A DNA stretch of 34,286 bases. Origin: CAZQEZ01 sp964592475. GTDB lineage: Bacteria; Bacteroidota; Bacteroidia; Cytophagales; Cyclobacteriaceae. The position numbers were made by a program, and so were the translations under genes. Of the stretch, positions 33,745 through 34,286 are shown one piece after another. The first letter of the stretch is position 1. Each line of letters begins with the position of its first letter. The notes under the pieces are model-generated. The model made no database searches, had not been told where the DNA came from, and saw nothing but the letters and a program-made list of their open reading frames with translations. The stretch is taken from positions 1 through 34,286 of the forward strand of contig CAZQEZ010000037.1 in assembly GCA_964592475.1 (NCBI GenBank), written 5' to 3'.

Positions 33745-34284
33745 ATCCTTTTGGTGATTTATTCGATTTTTCTTTTCCACATCCTGCAGGGTTTCAGCCT
33801 CTAAATTTTCAGTTTTTGGCATCAGGGTTAGCTCTCCGGTAGTTTCCAGTACAATGATGCCAACCTCATCCAGGCTGGTAAATCCTTTTTTACGGGCTTC
33901 CAGAAAAAGTTCTTCTTTGGTAATTCGCTCGTGTTTGAGTACATCATGAAGAATTACTCCCTGGTAGAGCAGCAGGGCCGGTTGGCTGGTGATTATCTTT
34001 TTAAGAGTGGGGACCCGAACTGCTATCCAACTGATCAGGTATTGCAGGAAAATTAAAAGAAAGAAAACCAAAATACCATTGGCCAGGGAAATATTAGTGT
34101 CTAAAGCCGCCCGTTGCTAATGAGGATCCCAAGGCTACAGTCACTATAAAATCGAAAGCATTCATTTTGGACAAGGTGCGCTTTCCGGAAGCTCTTAAAA
34201 TGAAAACAATGCTAAAATAAGCTAGCACGTGATGATCATAGTTTTGAAAAAACTGGACCAGTCGCTAAAAAATAAGCTTTCCAT
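33739..34284 (-). pseudogene. DUF421 (YetF-like) membrane protein gene with two compensating frameshifts
   Basis: Minus-strand pieces in two frames make one DUF421 protein. From ATG 34284 the frame reads MESLFFSDWSSFFKTMIIT. Near 34228 one base seems to be missing (CACGT where CACCGT is expected). The other frame then reads VLAYFSIVFILRASGKRTLS, KMNAFDFIVTVALGSSLAT. At 34110-34112 an extra C in CCC returns to the first frame, AALDTNISLANGILVFFLLI and onward to the stop at 33739. SGKRTLSKMNAFDFIVTVALGS is the family signature; the C-terminal half has the usual QPALLLYQG and RKKGFTSLDEV segments. The rebuilt protein would be 181 residues with N-terminal helices and a soluble domain. It may be a true pseudogene or carry two sequencing errors; 33739-34071 is open on its own. 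Confidence 0.8.
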
Positions 34285-34286
34285 TT

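Noticed and set aside
1..34286. CRISPR array, insertion sequence, prophage or defence island
   Set aside because: No regularly spaced direct repeats, transposase or integrase motifs, phage structural genes or recognised defence genes were found anywhere in the window.

Overview
The window reads as chromosomal DNA of a Bacteroidota bacterium, most likely in or near the Cytophagales. The grounds are AT-rich intergenic DNA, repeated matches to the Bacteroidota -7 promoter element TAnnTTTG (clearest in front of the tRNA), a SusC/SusD pair driven by an ECF sigma factor and a FecR anti-sigma factor, many lipoprotein signal peptides, a Bacteroidota-type exosortase, and RHS-repeat debris of the YYPFGM type. 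The placement is inferred from gene families, not from a database search.

Layout. 1-3.75 kb: a small secreted protein, a DUF3267 zinc-metallopeptidase-like membrane protein, metK and a Crp/Fnr regulator. 3.9-10.8 kb: a complete trans-envelope signalling and uptake locus (ECF sigma factor, a 22-codon leader ORF overlapping the fecR start, fecR, a terminator, a SusC-type TonB-dependent transducer with an STN domain, and a SusD lipoprotein), closed by a strong terminator and with no degradative enzyme attached. 10.8-11.6 kb: no intact gene, but a decayed RHS-repeat fragment carrying two short palindromic insertions. 11.6-12.5 kb: a DMT/EamA exporter.

12.7-21.6 kb, all on the minus strand: the cell-elongation operon mreB-mreC-mreD-mrdA-rodA with overlapping or nearly touching genes, preceded by ubiA-family prenyltransferase, purN and purH, and by a tRNA-Phe gene with a textbook Bacteroidota promoter. 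21.7-25.0 kb: two lipoproteins in tandem, an FAD-dependent oxidoreductase and a formylglycine sulfatase, behind an 18-bp palindrome. 25.0-25.9 kb: a gene remnant and a stand-alone exosortase. 26.0-32.2 kb: two long envelope or secreted proteins, a 913-residue anchored protein with a propeller-like half and a BNR/sortilin-like repeat protein. 32.3-34.3 kb: a DUF1622 membrane protein, a 50-residue lipoprotein, a GNAT acetyltransferase and a DUF421 gene broken by two mutually compensating frameshifts at the window end.

No CRISPR array, intact insertion sequence, phage module or recognisable defence island is visible. The less ordinary signals are the leader ORF coupled to fecR, the palindrome insertions in the RHS remnant, the orphan exosortase, the palindromic operator upstream of the oxidoreductase-sulfatase pair, the KTS (not KTG) motif in PBP2, and the double-frameshifted DUF421 gene.
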